A model generated the notes under the pieces. That model was not told the DNA's origin and made no database searches. It saw nothing but the letters and a program-made list of their open reading frames with translations. From JBKBKC01 sp046294265 (GTDB lineage Bacteria; Pseudomonadota; Alphaproteobacteria; Rhodobacterales; Rhodobacteraceae), in NCBI GenBank assembly GCA_046294265.1, contig JBKBKC010000004.1:198745-262744 (forward strand): a DNA stretch of 64,000 bases. Direction: 5' to 3'. The translations under genes were made by a program, and so were the position numbers. How positions within the stretch are numbered: position 1 is the first letter of the stretch; every line of letters begins with the position of its first letter. Shown piece by piece: positions 1 through 8,651 of the stretch.

Positions 1-839
1 AGTTCCAGGCCCTGCTGGTGCAGGAGAGGGACAGGTTCACCCCCCGAATGCTGGAGGCGGGGGCCTATGTCGTCGAGAACCCCAAAGAGGTGGCCTTCAG
101 TGCGGTGGCGGTGCTGGCGCAGCAGTCAGGCATCGCCACCACCAGTTTCGTGCGGCTGGCGCAGGCCATGGGGTTTTCGGGCTTTACCGAAATGCAGGCC
201 CTGTTCCGCGAACCTTTGCGCGGGGCCTATCCCAGTTCGCTGGACGAACGCATCCGCCATTCACAGGGCGAACAGGTGATCCCTGACCCCAGCGATGTGG
301 CCGCCATCGGGCGGTCATTTGCCCAGGCCAACATTGCGTCGCTGTCCCATCTGGCCGACCGGCTGGGCGCCATGCCGCTGGATGCCGCTATCGACCTGGT
401 GCTGGGCGCGCGGACGGTGCATGTGATCGGGATCGACCGGTCGTTTGCGGTGGCATCTTACCTGTCCTATGCGCTGAACCGGGCGGGTATCCAGAGTTTC
501 CAGATCACCGGCCTGGGCAGCGCCATCGCCGATCACGCGGCCCTGATGGCGCCGGACGACCTGCTGATCGCTATCAGCTTTCCGCCCTATGCCGCCGAAA
601 CTGTCGCCATCACCCGGCAGGTGCGCGACCAGGGAAACACGGTTCTGGCCATCACCAACAGCACGCTCAGCCCGATCACCGAAGGCGCGCGCGAGGTTCT
701 GTTCGTCAACGATGCCGAACTACACGGCTTCCGGTCTCTGACCGCGCTGATGTCACTGGTGCAAACGCTGATGATGGGCATCGCCTATCGCAAGCGGCAG
801 GAGGTGGCCGGGTTCGACATCGACGAGATCAACGCCTGA
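1..839 (+). CDS. MurR/RpiR-family transcriptional regulator (5' end outside window)
   Basis: The reading frame is open to the left edge, so the 273 residues counted from the GTG at position 18 are probably an incomplete protein. The N-terminal part reads as an RpiR helix-turn-helix (segment VLAQQSGIATTSFVRLAQAM, then GFSGFTEMQALFRE). The second half is a SIS sugar-isomerase fold: VHVIGIDRSFAVASYL, then DDLLIAISFPPYAAETV and VLAITNSTLSPI. Family members bind DNA through the HTH and a phosphosugar or other small ligand through the SIS domain. The gene ends 12 bases before the dihydropyrimidinase start, so the two are probably co-transcribed and the regulator may sense a pyrimidine- or hydantoin-related compound; that ligand is inference. 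Family assignment is secure. Confidence 0.88.
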   Translation, partial: FQALLVQERDRFTPRMLEAGAYVVENPKEVAFSAVAVLAQQSGIATTSFVRLAQAMGFSGFTEMQALFREPLRGAYPSSLDERIRHSQGEQVIPDPSDVAAIGRSFAQANIASLSHLADRLGAMPLDAAIDLVLGARTVHVIGIDRSFAVASYLSYALNRAGIQSFQITGLGSAIADHAALMAPDDLLIAISFPPYAAETVAITRQVRDQGNTVLAITNSTLSPITEGAREVLFVNDAELHGFRSLTALMSLVQTLMMGIAYRKRQEVAGFDIDEINA

Positions 840-851
840 GGAGGGCCTGCC

Positions 852-2252
852 ATGAACTTCGACCTGATCATCCGTGGCGGCACGGTGGCCACCGCGGCCG
901 ACGTGTTTCGCGCCGATCTGGCGGTCAGGGACGGCAGAATCGTGCAGATCGGGCTGGATCTGGGCGAAGCGCGTCAGGTGATCGACGCGACAGGGCGCTA
1001 TGTGCTGCCCGGCGGGATCGACAGCCATGTTCATATCGCCCAACCCTCGGGCGACGGGATCGTCATGGCGGATGACTTTGCCTCGGGCACCCTGTCGGCG
1101 TTGATGGGGGGGAATACGACCGTCATGCCCTTCTGCCTGCCGGCCAAGGGGCAATCGCTGCGGGCGGCGCTGACCGACTATCACGCGCTGGCAACGGGGC
1201 GCTGCCATACCGATGTCGCCTTCCACATCATCATCACCGACCCCACCGATGCGGTGTTGGGGCAAGAGATTCCGGCGCTGGTGGCCGATGGCTATACCTC
1301 GTTCAAGGTGTTCATGACCTATGAGGGGCTGCGGCTGAACGATACCCAGATCCTGTCCACCATGGATGCGGCCCAAGGTGCCGGGGCCCTGGTGATGGTG
1401 CATTGCGAGAATGAGGATGTGATCCGCTTTCTGGTGGACCGGGCCGAACGTGGCGGCGACCTGGCGCCCGCAGCCCATGCCCGCACCCGCCCGGTGGCCG
1501 CCGAGCGCGAGGCGACGCACCGCGCCCTGTCGCTGGCGGAGGTGACGGAGGTGCCGGTGGTGATCGTCCACGTCTCGAACGGCGAGGCGATGGAAGAGAT
1601 TGCCCGCGCCCGCGCGCGCGGTGCCCGCGTGGTGGGCGAAACCTGCCCGCAATACCTGGTGCTGACCGCCGCCGATCTGGAGGCGATGGACTGGAGCGGG
1701 GCGAAATACGTCTGCTCCCCCCCGCCCCGCACCACCGCCGATCAGGCCGCCTGCTGGCGCGGTATCCAGACCGGAGTGTTCGATCTGGTGTCGTCGGATC
1801 ACTGCCCATTCAAGTATGATGACCCTCAGGGCAAGTTGAACCCGAGGGGCCGCACGTCCTTCCGGCATGTGCCCAATGGAATTCCGGGGGTGGAGACGCG
1901 CCTGCCGATCCTGTTTTCCGAAGGTGTCAGCAAGGGCCGGATCGATATCTGCAAGTTCGTGGCGTTGACCGCCACCAACCAGGCGAAAACCTATGGCCTT
2001 TACCCGCAGAAGGGCACCATCGCCATCGGATCGGACGCCGACCTGACGATCTGGGACCCGCTGGTGGAACGGGTGATCCGACACGCCGATCTGCACGACG
2101 GATCGGACTACACGCCCTATGAGGGTTTTTCGGTCAAGGGCTGGCCCGTCGGTGTTGTATTGCGGGGTCGCGTGATGATGCTGGACGGGCGGCTGACCGG
2201 CGCAATAGGAGACGGTATGTACCTGACACGTGAACGGCCGCGATTTGGCTAA
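852..2252 (+). CDS. hydA: Dihydropyrimidinase / D-hydantoinase
   Basis: A 466-residue cytosolic cyclic-amidohydrolase that opens dihydropyrimidine or 5-substituted hydantoin rings, the second step of reductive pyrimidine breakdown. All metal ligands of the family are visible: HVH at about residues 59-61 (GGIDSHVHIAQP), the lysine that becomes carboxylated at about 152 (TSFKVFMTY), His184 (MVHCENED), His240 (VIVHVSNGEA) and Asp316 (SSDHCPFKY). Length matches the family. The start is supported by GAGGAGGG just upstream and by the 12-base gap to the RpiR-type gene. No beta-ureidopropionase or dihydropyrimidine dehydrogenase is next to it in this window, so the substrate could also be a hydantoin. 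Substrate choice within the family is open. Confidence 0.93.
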   Translation: MNFDLIIRGGTVATAADVFRADLAVRDGRIVQIGLDLGEARQVIDATGRYVLPGGIDSHVHIAQPSGDGIVMADDFASGTLSALMGGNTTVMPFCLPAKGQSLRAALTDYHALATGRCHTDVAFHIIITDPTDAVLGQEIPALVADGYTSFKVFMTYEGLRLNDTQILSTMDAAQGAGALVMVHCENEDVIRFLVDRAERGGDLAPAAHARTRPVAAEREATHRALSLAEVTEVPVVIVHVSNGEAMEEIARARARGARVVGETCPQYLVLTAADLEAMDWSGAKYVCSPPPRTTADQAACWRGIQTGVFDLVSSDHCPFKYDDPQGKLNPRGRTSFRHVPNGIPGVETRLPILFSEGVSKGRIDICKFVALTATNQAKTYGLYPQKGTIAIGSDADLTIWDPLVERVIRHADLHDGSDYTPYEGFSVKGWPVGVVLRGRVMMLDGRLTGAIGDGMYLTRERPRFG

Positions 2253-2385
2253 TGCCTGCGTTCCACCCGATCATTCAAGCTGCGAAACACGAGAGGGGGC
2301 TGCCCCGGCTCTGATGATGTGACCGCCCCCCGACGGCATCGCTGTGCCAAGGTGTGTCTGCGAGGATCCACACAGGAGGACGGTC
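2253..2385. other. Gene-free stretch leading into IS110 remnant
   Basis: No credible gene. It holds the end of the dihydropyrimidinase unit and what is probably the leader of the IS110 remnant; a GGAGGA Shine-Dalgarno lies just before the decayed transposase start at 2386. No convincing terminator stem with a T-run was found. Confidence 0.4.
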
Positions 2386-3030
2386 ATGTTGGAGATTGCC
2401 ACGGTCGGGCCCGAGCTGGCGAAGAATGTGTTTTCGGGCTCATGTGGCTGAAGCTTCCGGTCGAGCGGTGCTGCGCAAGAAGTTGCGACGGGATCAGGTG
2501 CGTGGCTTTTTCTGCCAGCTGCCGCGCCGCATCGTCGCGATGGAGGCCTGCGGCGGTGCCCACTACCGTGGCCGCGAGATCGGCACGCCGGGCCATGAGG
2601 TGCGGCTCATCCTGGCCGCTTACGTCAAGCCTTTCGTCAAGCGGCAGAGGCACGATGGTGAGGAGGGCCGTGGCCGCGGTGCGGCCGCGTAAGCCGACGA
2701 ACGACGCCGAGGCCATCTGCGAGGCCATCTGCAAGGCAGCGCTGAGGCCGACGATGCGTTTCGTGCCGGTGAAGAGTGAGGAAACCCAAGGGGCCGCGAT
2801 GGTCCTGCGCATCCGCGAGCTTCCGATCCGGCAGCGAACGCCGCGCGACTGATCGCCATCGTCGGGGATCCGGAAAGCGGCTTTCCCTTGGAGGCGGAGA
2901 TCGGCAAGCTTGATGCCGAGGTCGCCCGTCGCGCCAAGGGGAACGCGCTGGCCCGGTGGCTCATGACGGTGCCGGGCATCGGGCCGCTCATCGCCACGGC
3001 CATTGCGGTTCTGGCCCCGCCGCCCGAGAG
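2386..3030 (+). pseudogene. IS110-family transposase, frameshifted and truncated
   Basis: The start reads MLEIATVGPELAKNVF, close to the IS110 opening that carries the RuvC-like aspartate (normally GLDLAKNVF; here GPELAKNVF, so that Asp is changed). The homology then jumps frame to AEASGRAVLRKKLRRDQV...MEACGGAHYRGREIG...AAYVKPFVKR, jumps again to NDAEAICEAICKAALRPTMRFVPVKSEE, and again to LMTVPGIGPLIATAIAVLAPPPE, the helix-hairpin-helix typical of the IS110 C-terminal half. The remainder is absent because an IS630-type remnant starts there. The IS110 DEDD transposase uses a bridge RNA in active members; here the protein cannot be made. Identification is secure, exact ends are not. Confidence 0.82.
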
Positions 3031-3038
3031 CAACGGCC

Positions 3039-4105
3039 TTAGCTTTTGACCGTTTTTGCGTGGTCTCTGGTGGTGATGGATTGGACGGTGTCGATGTCGT
3101 TTGCGAAGAAGTTGCAGGCGTCGCAGGTCTCGAAGACGGAGATGGCGAGGCGGTTGGCGCGAAGGTAGGCCCGGACGTTTTCGATCGGGTTGAGTTCCGG
3201 GGCGCAGGATGGAAGGCGCAGGATGGAAGGCGGAGGGTGGAAGTGGCAGGAGGGTGATGGTGTCGGGGACGCACAGTGTCTTTGGGCCATGCCACCCGGC
3301 CCCGTCGAGGACGGGAACGGCGTGCGCATCCTCGGCCACGGTTCGGGAGATCTCGGCGAGATGGGCGTTCATCGCAGCCGTGTCGGCGTGGGGCAGGACC
3401 AGCGCGGCGGTGGTGCCGCGCGCAGGGCAGACGGCGCCGAAGATGTCGGCGGAAGTGTCGCGGGTATCCCGGGGGGTGCGCGGGCGGCTGCCGCGCGGCG
3501 CCCGGATACGGGTCAGCGTGCCCTGCTGGCCAACGCGCGCTTCATCTGGAAACCAGACCTCCAATGGCATGCCGCGGGCGTTCTCCGGCAGGGCCTCGGC
3601 GACCGTCACAGCGAAGTTTTTTGAACGCCGACGGGGCCTTGGCATCGGATCTCGGGTGCTGCGGGCGCACCGAGAGGCGGCGAAAGCCCAAGCTGGCCAG
3701 CTGCTTGCCCACGGTGCGCTCGTGCATCGTCACGCCGAAGTGCGCCTCGATCCTGCGCTTGAGGTCAACGCGCCGCCAGCGCACCACCCCGTGCACGGCA
3801 GGGCCGGGACCCTCACGTAGCATCTGTGCCAGTTCCGCCTTCTGGTCAGGGCTCAGCCGCGGCGCGGGTCCGGCCAAGCGGCGGTCGGGCAGCCCCACCA
3901 GCCCGGCGGCGGTGTAGCGATGGACCCGATCGCGCAACGTCTGCCGGTCCATCCCGCAGGTCTCGGCGGCGGTCTTGCGGTCCGCCCCCTCCAGCACCAA
4001 CGCAATCGCCAGCATGCGCCGCGCCGCCTTCGCATCCGTCGTCTTCGCCGCCGCAGCCCGAAGCTCACGCGCCGAAAGTTCTGTCCGCGTGATCGCAACC
4101 GCCAT
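3039..4105 (-). pseudogene. IS630-family transposase broken by two frameshifts
   Basis: The minus-strand N-terminal part reads MAVAITRTELSARELRAAAA with an HTH (AAETCGMDRQTLRDRVHRY) and the conserved VVRWRRVDLKRRIE and LGFRRLSVRPQHP. Frame is lost at an A6 run on the coding strand (about 3615-3620) and the homology continues as NFAVTVAEALP...VLDGAGWHGPKTLCVPD. A second break coincides with a perfect 14-bp tandem duplication at 3201-3228, after which the C-terminal part APELNPIENVRAYLRANRL follows in a third frame. The DDE residues are spread over these frames. It interrupts the IS110 remnant near 3030. The upstream ATG at 4138 is possible but 4105 fits the family start better. The element is almost certainly inactive unless both breaks are bypassed. 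Confidence 0.85.
3201..3228. repeat. 14-bp perfect tandem duplication inside IS630 remnant
   Basis: The unit GGCGCAGGATGGAA occurs twice head to tail (3201-3214 and 3215-3228) and is followed by a degenerate GGCGGAGGGTGGAA copy. Fourteen bases is not a multiple of three, and this is where the transposase changes frame. Confidence 0.9.
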
Positions 4106-4257
4106 CCAGCCCTCCGTGCTGCGACGACATTGAATCACAGCACAAAGCCGAAGGGTATCCTGCGAGAGCCACAGCCCGAGGCCGCTGGTATAACATGAGC
4201 ACCTGACCGGAACAGAACCGGTGCAGGTCTATATCAACATGACCTGCTCAAGAAGAT

Positions 4258-5223
4258 TCATGCAACGCGGTCGGCAGGTAGGCGCCCTCCAAACACGGCA
4301 TCGATGTTGTCCAGCGCCCTGTAACCCATCGCGATGCGGGTCTCGAATGTAGCCGACCCAATGTGCGGAAGCATGAAGACGTTGTCGAGCGCCGATACGC
4401 CCGGATGGCCACCAGGTTCGTTGCGGAAAACGTCCAATCCGGCTGCGAACAGCTGCCCGGATTTCAGCGCGGCAATCAGCGCATCCTCATCGACAAGCGC
4501 GCCGCGAGCGGTGTTCACCAGAATGGCCCCTTTCGGCATGAGCGAAAGGCGCGCGGCGTTCATCAATCCGGTCGTTTCCGGCGTGGCGGGACAGTGCAGG
4601 GACAGGACGTCACAACTGGCGATCAGCGATTCCGGGCTGTCGTGGTAAAATGCACCCTTTGCCTGCGCCTCCGTCAGGGGCCGCCGGTTGTGATAGTGAA
4701 TCTCCATCCCGAAGCCGCGTGCACGTTCAGCCACGACCAGCCCGACGCGCCCCATGCCCATCACACCGAAACGTTTTCCTGTGATCTGCTTGCCCACCAT
4801 GAAGGACGGCGACCACGAATTCCAGCGACCCTCGCGCACCATCCGGTCACCCTCGGCGCCCCGGCGTGCCGCTCCCAGCATGCAAAGGATGGCGATTTCG
4901 GCGGTAGCATCGGACAGAACATCTGGTGTGTTGGTGACGATGATGCCACGCGCGGCGGCGGCGGCCAGATCGACGTGATCCACCCCCACCGAATGGTTTG
5001 CAATGACCTTCAGCCTGTCTGGCAAGGCAGCGATGACCTTGTCACTGAAGCGTTCCGAGTGGCAGGGGAGCACCGCATCGACGTCCTGACATGCCGCGAT
5101 CAACGCCTCGGATGAGAATGTCCTGTCCTCCGGATTGAACACTGCATCGTAGTCGCGCGCGGCGCGCGTCTCGACCTCGGGCGACAGCTTTCGCGTGACG
5201 AGCAGCCTTGGCTTGCCTGACAT
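4258..5223 (-). CDS. D-isomer-specific 2-hydroxyacid dehydrogenase (glyoxylate/hydroxypyruvate reductase type)
   Basis: A 321-residue NAD(P)-dependent oxidoreductase that interconverts a 2-oxo acid and a D-2-hydroxy acid. The substrate loop NHSVGVDHVDLAAAAARGI, the nucleotide-binding glycine motif GVMGMGRVG, the catalytic Arg in VNTARGALVDEDAL, Glu in RNEPGGHPG and His in LPHIGSATFETR are all present. The ATG at 5223 is chosen because AAGGAGAA lies just upstream; the reading frame upstream of that ATG has no family homology. It is the last gene of the long minus-strand ABC-transporter operon, 32 bases after the aldo/keto reductase, so it probably reduces or oxidises an intermediate of the imported compound. 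The exact substrate cannot be read from the sequence. Confidence 0.92.
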   Translation of the reverse strand: MSGKPRLLVTRKLSPEVETRAARDYDAVFNPEDRTFSSEALIAACQDVDAVLPCHSERFSDKVIAALPDRLKVIANHSVGVDHVDLAAAAARGIIVTNTPDVLSDATAEIAILCMLGAARRGAEGDRMVREGRWNSWSPSFMVGKQITGKRFGVMGMGRVGLVVAERARGFGMEIHYHNRRPLTEAQAKGAFYHDSPESLIASCDVLSLHCPATPETTGLMNAARLSLMPKGAILVNTARGALVDEDALIAALKSGQLFAAGLDVFRNEPGGHPGVSALDNVFMLPHIGSATFETRIAMGYRALDNIDAVFGGRLPADRVA

Positions 5224-5255
5224 GGGCGTTCTCCTTCGGTTTGGTGGCAGTTGCT

Positions 5256-6206
5256 TCAGCGCGCCAGCCCTGCGACGCGCTCGACGAACGCCCGGTCGTA
5301 TGTGCGCCCGTCGATGGCCGCAATTGCCGCACGCACCTGGTCGGGATTGTTCAGCGACACCACCACCGAGGTGATCGCAGGATGCGATAGTGCGAACCGG
5401 ATGGCAGCATCGCTCCACGATGCGATGTCAGGGCCGAGGTCGGTCTGGACGCGCACGAAAAGGTCGTAGTGCCTGTCCCATGCCGGATCGCGTTTTGGGT
5501 CGTCAGCTGAAAGACTGCTGCGGTTGGCGCGCTTGTCGGTGATGATCCCTTGCAAGTAGGGGCGCATGGAAAACGCGCCCAGTCCGCGTTCTGCGCAATC
5601 ATCAAGGACGTCAAGCATCTCGGTTTCAAGAAAGTTCCAGAAGGCGATCAGCCCGTCAAAGGCACCCGAGGCAATCGCCGGTCTGGCGAAACCGACGGTA
5701 TGCGGGAAAGTGATGACATAGCCCAGCTTGCCCTCCCGGCGCATTGCCTCGGCGGTCTCGGTCAACGCGGCGTTTGTCGCGTCCATGCGCGCGAGGCGAT
5801 CTGGGTCTCCACGTTCGTCGTAGATGATGTCCTTCGCGACACCGCGCTGCAGGTGCTGGACGATGGCGATGCGTTCGGTCTTCAACTCGCGCAGGGCGGT
5901 TTCGACATGGGTGCGAAACTGGGCATCGCTGAAGCTCGGATCGGTGTAGTCGGGTGAGGGCACCTTGATGATGTGGTGCAGCTCGGCGCGTCGCGGGTGC
6001 TCGGCCAGGATGCGCTCCAGCGCCCAGCGGGTGCCGTATTCATAGCTGGAATGGATCGCGTTAACACCTGCGTCCAGCGCATCCAGCAGCGCACGACGAC
6101 CCAGGTCCTCATCGTTCTTCGCTTGCGCGCCGTCCACGAAACGAAGGGCGCCGAAGGTGATTTCGGAAAATTCCAGATCGGTTTTCCCGAACTTGCGATA
6201 ACGCAT
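5256..6206 (-). CDS. Aldo/keto reductase
   Basis: A 316-residue member of the aldo/keto reductase superfamily (TIM barrel, NADPH-dependent carbonyl/alcohol interconversion in the cytosol). It opens MRYRKFGKTDLEFSEITFGA, the usual barrel start, and shows ALDAGVNAIHSSYEYGTRWALE (the Asp/Tyr region; the common D-A-x-x-Y-G pattern is altered to H-S-S-Y-E-Y-G), a KVPSPDYTD strand where the catalytic Lys is expected, and a C-terminal SHPAITSVVVSLNNPDQVRAAI typical of YghZ-like branches. The ATG at 6206 matches the family start; the longer frame upstream is antisense noise. It is downstream of the 3-hydroxyacyl-CoA-dehydrogenase-like gene in the same operon. Substrate unknown. Confidence 0.88.
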   Translation of the reverse strand: MRYRKFGKTDLEFSEITFGALRFVDGAQAKNDEDLGRRALLDALDAGVNAIHSSYEYGTRWALERILAEHPRRAELHHIIKVPSPDYTDPSFSDAQFRTHVETALRELKTERIAIVQHLQRGVAKDIIYDERGDPDRLARMDATNAALTETAEAMRREGKLGYVITFPHTVGFARPAIASGAFDGLIAFWNFLETEMLDVLDDCAERGLGAFSMRPYLQGIITDKRANRSSLSADDPKRDPAWDRHYDLFVRVQTDLGPDIASWSDAAIRFALSHPAITSVVVSLNNPDQVRAAIAAIDGRTYDRAFVERVAGLAR

Positions 6207-6259
6207 GGTTGTCCCTTTCGCTGGCCGGGAGCACCGTCTCCGGTGCCCCCGCCGTTTTG

Positions 6260-7207
6260 TCACTTGATGTTTTCGCGGGCCCATTTCTTGTGGACGGCCA
6301 GCGCCATCAGGCGGCGGTCGCGCCAGCGCTGCCGGTCCTTCAGGCCTTCGGCAGGCAGGATCGCGCGGCGGCGTTCTTCGATATGGTCGATCAGCGGCCC
6401 GGCCCATGGCACCAGATCGCGCTGCGTCTCGGCGATGGCCCGGTTCATCGGCTCGTAGCGTTCGGCATATTCGCGGATGCCGTTGGGCGCGTTCAGGTCA
6501 CCCACCTCGAACGGCCCGATGAAGGACCAGCGCTGGCTGATCCCTTCGGACATGGCACGGTCCACGTCCTCGGGCGAGGCCACGCCCTGGGCCACAAGAC
6601 GGAAGGATTCGTGCAGGATCGGTGCCTGAAGGCGGTTCATGATGAAACCGGTCACCTCCTTGTTCAGCGTGATGGGCGCCTGACCCATCGCCTCCAGCCG
6701 GTCGCGGGTCTTTTTCACGACCGCCTTGTCCGTCCAGGGGGCAGGCACCAGCTCCAGGATCGGCACAACATAGGGCGGGTTCGTCGGATGCACGATCATG
6801 CAGCGATGGCGCCCGGCAAGGTGCTCGGTGAACCTGCTTGCGACGATCGAGGAGGAGGATGAGGCCAGCACCACATCGTGCGGGCACAAAGCATCCAGCT
6901 TGCCAAAGATCTCCAGCTTCAGTTCCAGCGTTTCGGGCGCGTTCTCCTGCACATGGATCGCCCCCTCGACCGCCTCTTCGATGGTGTTTACGGCGCTGAT
7001 CCGGCTGAGCACATCGGCGGCCGTCCGTCCGTTCAAGAGGCCCACCTCTTCAAGATCGGCGGCGGTCTCTGCAATCCGGGGCAGGGCCGCCTCGGCCACA
7101 CCTGCAATTGGGTCGTAGAGCCGCACTTCATAACCACCGCGCGAAAAGCAAATCGCAAAAGCCCGGCCGATGATGCCCGAGCCGATCATGGCAACGCGTT
7201 CTGTCAT
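6260..7207 (-). CDS. 3-hydroxyacyl-CoA dehydrogenase-family protein (L-gulonate 3-dehydrogenase / lambda-crystallin type)
   Basis: A 315-residue NAD-dependent enzyme. The N-terminal Rossmann motif VAMIGSGIIGRAFAICFSRGG, the VLASSSSSIVASRFTEHLAGRHRCMIVHPTNPPYVVPILELVP segment with the catalytic His, and the C-terminal helical domain (KEVTGFIMNRLQAPILHESFRLV) match the short 3-hydroxyacyl-CoA dehydrogenases that lack a hydratase domain. The HPTNPPYVVPILELV wording is closest to the lambda-crystallin / L-gulonate or carnitine-dehydrogenase branch, which act on free hydroxy acids. ATG at 7207 is the family start. It sits between the VOC gene and the aldo/keto reductase in the catabolic operon, consistent with oxidation of a hydroxy acid brought in by the ABC importer. 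Confidence 0.9.
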   Translation of the reverse strand: MTERVAMIGSGIIGRAFAICFSRGGYEVRLYDPIAGVAEAALPRIAETAADLEEVGLLNGRTAADVLSRISAVNTIEEAVEGAIHVQENAPETLELKLEIFGKLDALCPHDVVLASSSSSIVASRFTEHLAGRHRCMIVHPTNPPYVVPILELVPAPWTDKAVVKKTRDRLEAMGQAPITLNKEVTGFIMNRLQAPILHESFRLVAQGVASPEDVDRAMSEGISQRWSFIGPFEVGDLNAPNGIREYAERYEPMNRAIAETQRDLVPWAGPLIDHIEERRRAILPAEGLKDRQRWRDRRLMALAVHKKWARENIK

Positions 7208-7238
7208 GTCAAAACCTCCAGTCGTTCCGATTTTTCCG

Positions 7239-7625
7239 TCACGCCGCGCGTTCGGGATTTTCAATGAATTCGATCTTGTAGCCGGTCGGATCGACGGCAA
7301 ACGCGATCCGGGTGCCGTTCTTCATCGTCTTTGGCAAAAGGGAAAACGGCACACCCCTTGCCGCCAGTTCGGCATGTTTTTCGTCGACGCTGGCCACGAA
7401 GAACGCAAGATGGCCGAAGGCATCGCCAAGCTGATAGTCGCGCCCGTCGTGATTGAACGTCAGCTCAATCTCCATCCCTGTCTTGGGATCTTTCAGGAAC
7501 GCCAGCGTCGCATCCGCGCCGGGCAGTTCGAAGTGTTCAATCAGGTCAAGCCCTAGTGTATCGCGGTAGAACGCGATGGATTGGTCCATGTCCTTCACGC
7601 GGATCATGGTGTGGGCAAATCGCAT
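7239..7625 (-). CDS. Glyoxalase I-like VOC-family protein
   Basis: A 128-residue vicinal-oxygen-chelate protein that begins MRFAHTMIRVKDMDQSIAFYRDTLGL, the signature of lactoylglutathione lyase (GloA). Metal-ligand candidates are His5, Glu in KTGMEIELTFNH, His in GHLAFFVASV and Glu in GYKIEFIEN. Length is that of bacterial GloA. It starts 21 bases after the DppB-type permease stop and is followed by the dehydrogenase genes, so within this operon it may detoxify a 2-oxoaldehyde formed during catabolism, or act on another diketone-like intermediate. The GloA-like family is clear; methylglyoxal specificity is inference. Confidence 0.88.
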   Translation of the reverse strand: MRFAHTMIRVKDMDQSIAFYRDTLGLDLIEHFELPGADATLAFLKDPKTGMEIELTFNHDGRDYQLGDAFGHLAFFVASVDEKHAELAARGVPFSLLPKTMKNGTRIAFAVDPTGYKIEFIENPERAA

Positions 7626-7646
7626 GGGATTACTCCGTTTCAGGTT

Positions 7647-8582
7647 TCAGGCTTTGCCGACCCGAGGGTCAAGCAGGACGTAAAAGACATCAGCGATGAG
7701 GTTCAGCACCACATAGAGGGCCGCCACGAAACTGAGGCCGGCCGCCACAACGGGAATGTCCAGTTGCCGGATCGAGTCCATCAGCAGGCGTCCCATGCCG
7801 GGCCAGGCGAATACGCTTTCCACGACCATCGACCCGGCGATCAGGTTGCCGATCTGCAAGGCGGTGATCGTGACGTAAGGGATAAGCGCATTGCGCAGCG
7901 CATGGACATAAACCACCCGCGACACTGGCGCGCCCTTGGCCCGGGCGGTGCGGATGTAATCTTCGTTGATTACCTCGAGCATGGTCGAGCGCATCATCCG
8001 CGTGAGATAGGCCATGGGCAGCAACATCAGCGTGACCACCGGCAGGACCATGTGGCTGATCCGCTTGACCAACCCGCCATCGATTTCGCGTCCCGACGAG
8101 GGCAGCCAGCCCAGCACGTTGGAAAACAGCACGATCAGCATGATCCCGACCCAGAAATTCGGGGCGGCCTGACCGACGAGGGCTGTCACCCGTGCCGCAT
8201 AATCGGCAGCAGAATTGCGGCGCAAAGCCGAGATGATCCCCGCCGGGATCGAGATGGCAATCGCCAGAAGCAGTGCCGGGATCGCGATTTCAGCCGATCT
8301 GCCAAGCCGTTCCCACAGCAGGGGCAGCACTTCCTGCTGATGCCTGTAGGAAACGCCAAAGTCGCCCTGAACGGCGCTGGTCATGAACTCGACATACTGC
8401 AGGATCAGGGGGCGGTTGAAGCCAAGCTGCTCGCGAAGCTGTTCGGCCTGTTCGACCGAGGCTTCGGCACCCGTGATCATCGTCACAGGATCGCCGATCA
8501 CGAACATCAGGATGAAGGCGAGCGTCAGGGCGGCAAAAATGACGATCAACCCCTGGCCGGCTCTTTGCAGAAGAAACTTCAT
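7647..8582 (-). CDS. Peptide/nickel-type ABC transporter permease (DppB-like)
   Basis: A 311-residue inner-membrane permease. It starts MKFLLQRAGQGLIVIFAALTLAFILMF, the conserved first membrane segment of DppB/OppB proteins, has the periplasmic segment before FWVGIMLIVLFSNVLGWLPSSG, and the EAA-type loop INEDYIRTARAKGAPVSRVVYVHALRNALIPYVT that contacts the ATPase. It ends VFYVLLDPRV, also family-typical. It pairs with the DppC-like permease at 10294-11244. In this operon the binding-protein gene lies between the two permease genes, and a strong hairpin separates the binding-protein gene from this one. Confidence 0.93.
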   Translation of the reverse strand: MKFLLQRAGQGLIVIFAALTLAFILMFVIGDPVTMITGAEASVEQAEQLREQLGFNRPLILQYVEFMTSAVQGDFGVSYRHQQEVLPLLWERLGRSAEIAIPALLLAIAISIPAGIISALRRNSAADYAARVTALVGQAAPNFWVGIMLIVLFSNVLGWLPSSGREIDGGLVKRISHMVLPVVTLMLLPMAYLTRMMRSTMLEVINEDYIRTARAKGAPVSRVVYVHALRNALIPYVTITALQIGNLIAGSMVVESVFAWPGMGRLLMDSIRQLDIPVVAAGLSFVAALYVVLNLIADVFYVLLDPRVGKA

Positions 8583-8609
8583 GACCCGCGCTCCTCTGGC
8601 GTTTCAGGT

Positions 8610-8636
8610 CCGGGTGGGCGCGATACGCCCACCCGG
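8610..8636 (-). promoter_or_regulatory. GC-rich intercistronic hairpin after the binding-protein gene
   Basis: CCGGGTGGGCG at 8610-8620 pairs perfectly with CGCCCACCCGG at 8626-8636 across a 5-base loop. It lies in the gap between the solute-binding-protein gene and the downstream permease gene, where such stems commonly protect the upstream mRNA or partly terminate so that the binding protein is made in excess. There is no T-run. Confidence 0.65.
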
Positions 8637-8651
8637 CAGTCGTGCTTTTCA

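Noticed and set aside
3610..3625. Programmed -1 frameshift in the IS630 gene
   Set aside because: The run is AAAAAAC in the right wording, but the frame that carries the homology is reached by +1 or -2, and a second unrelated break follows, so decay is more likely.
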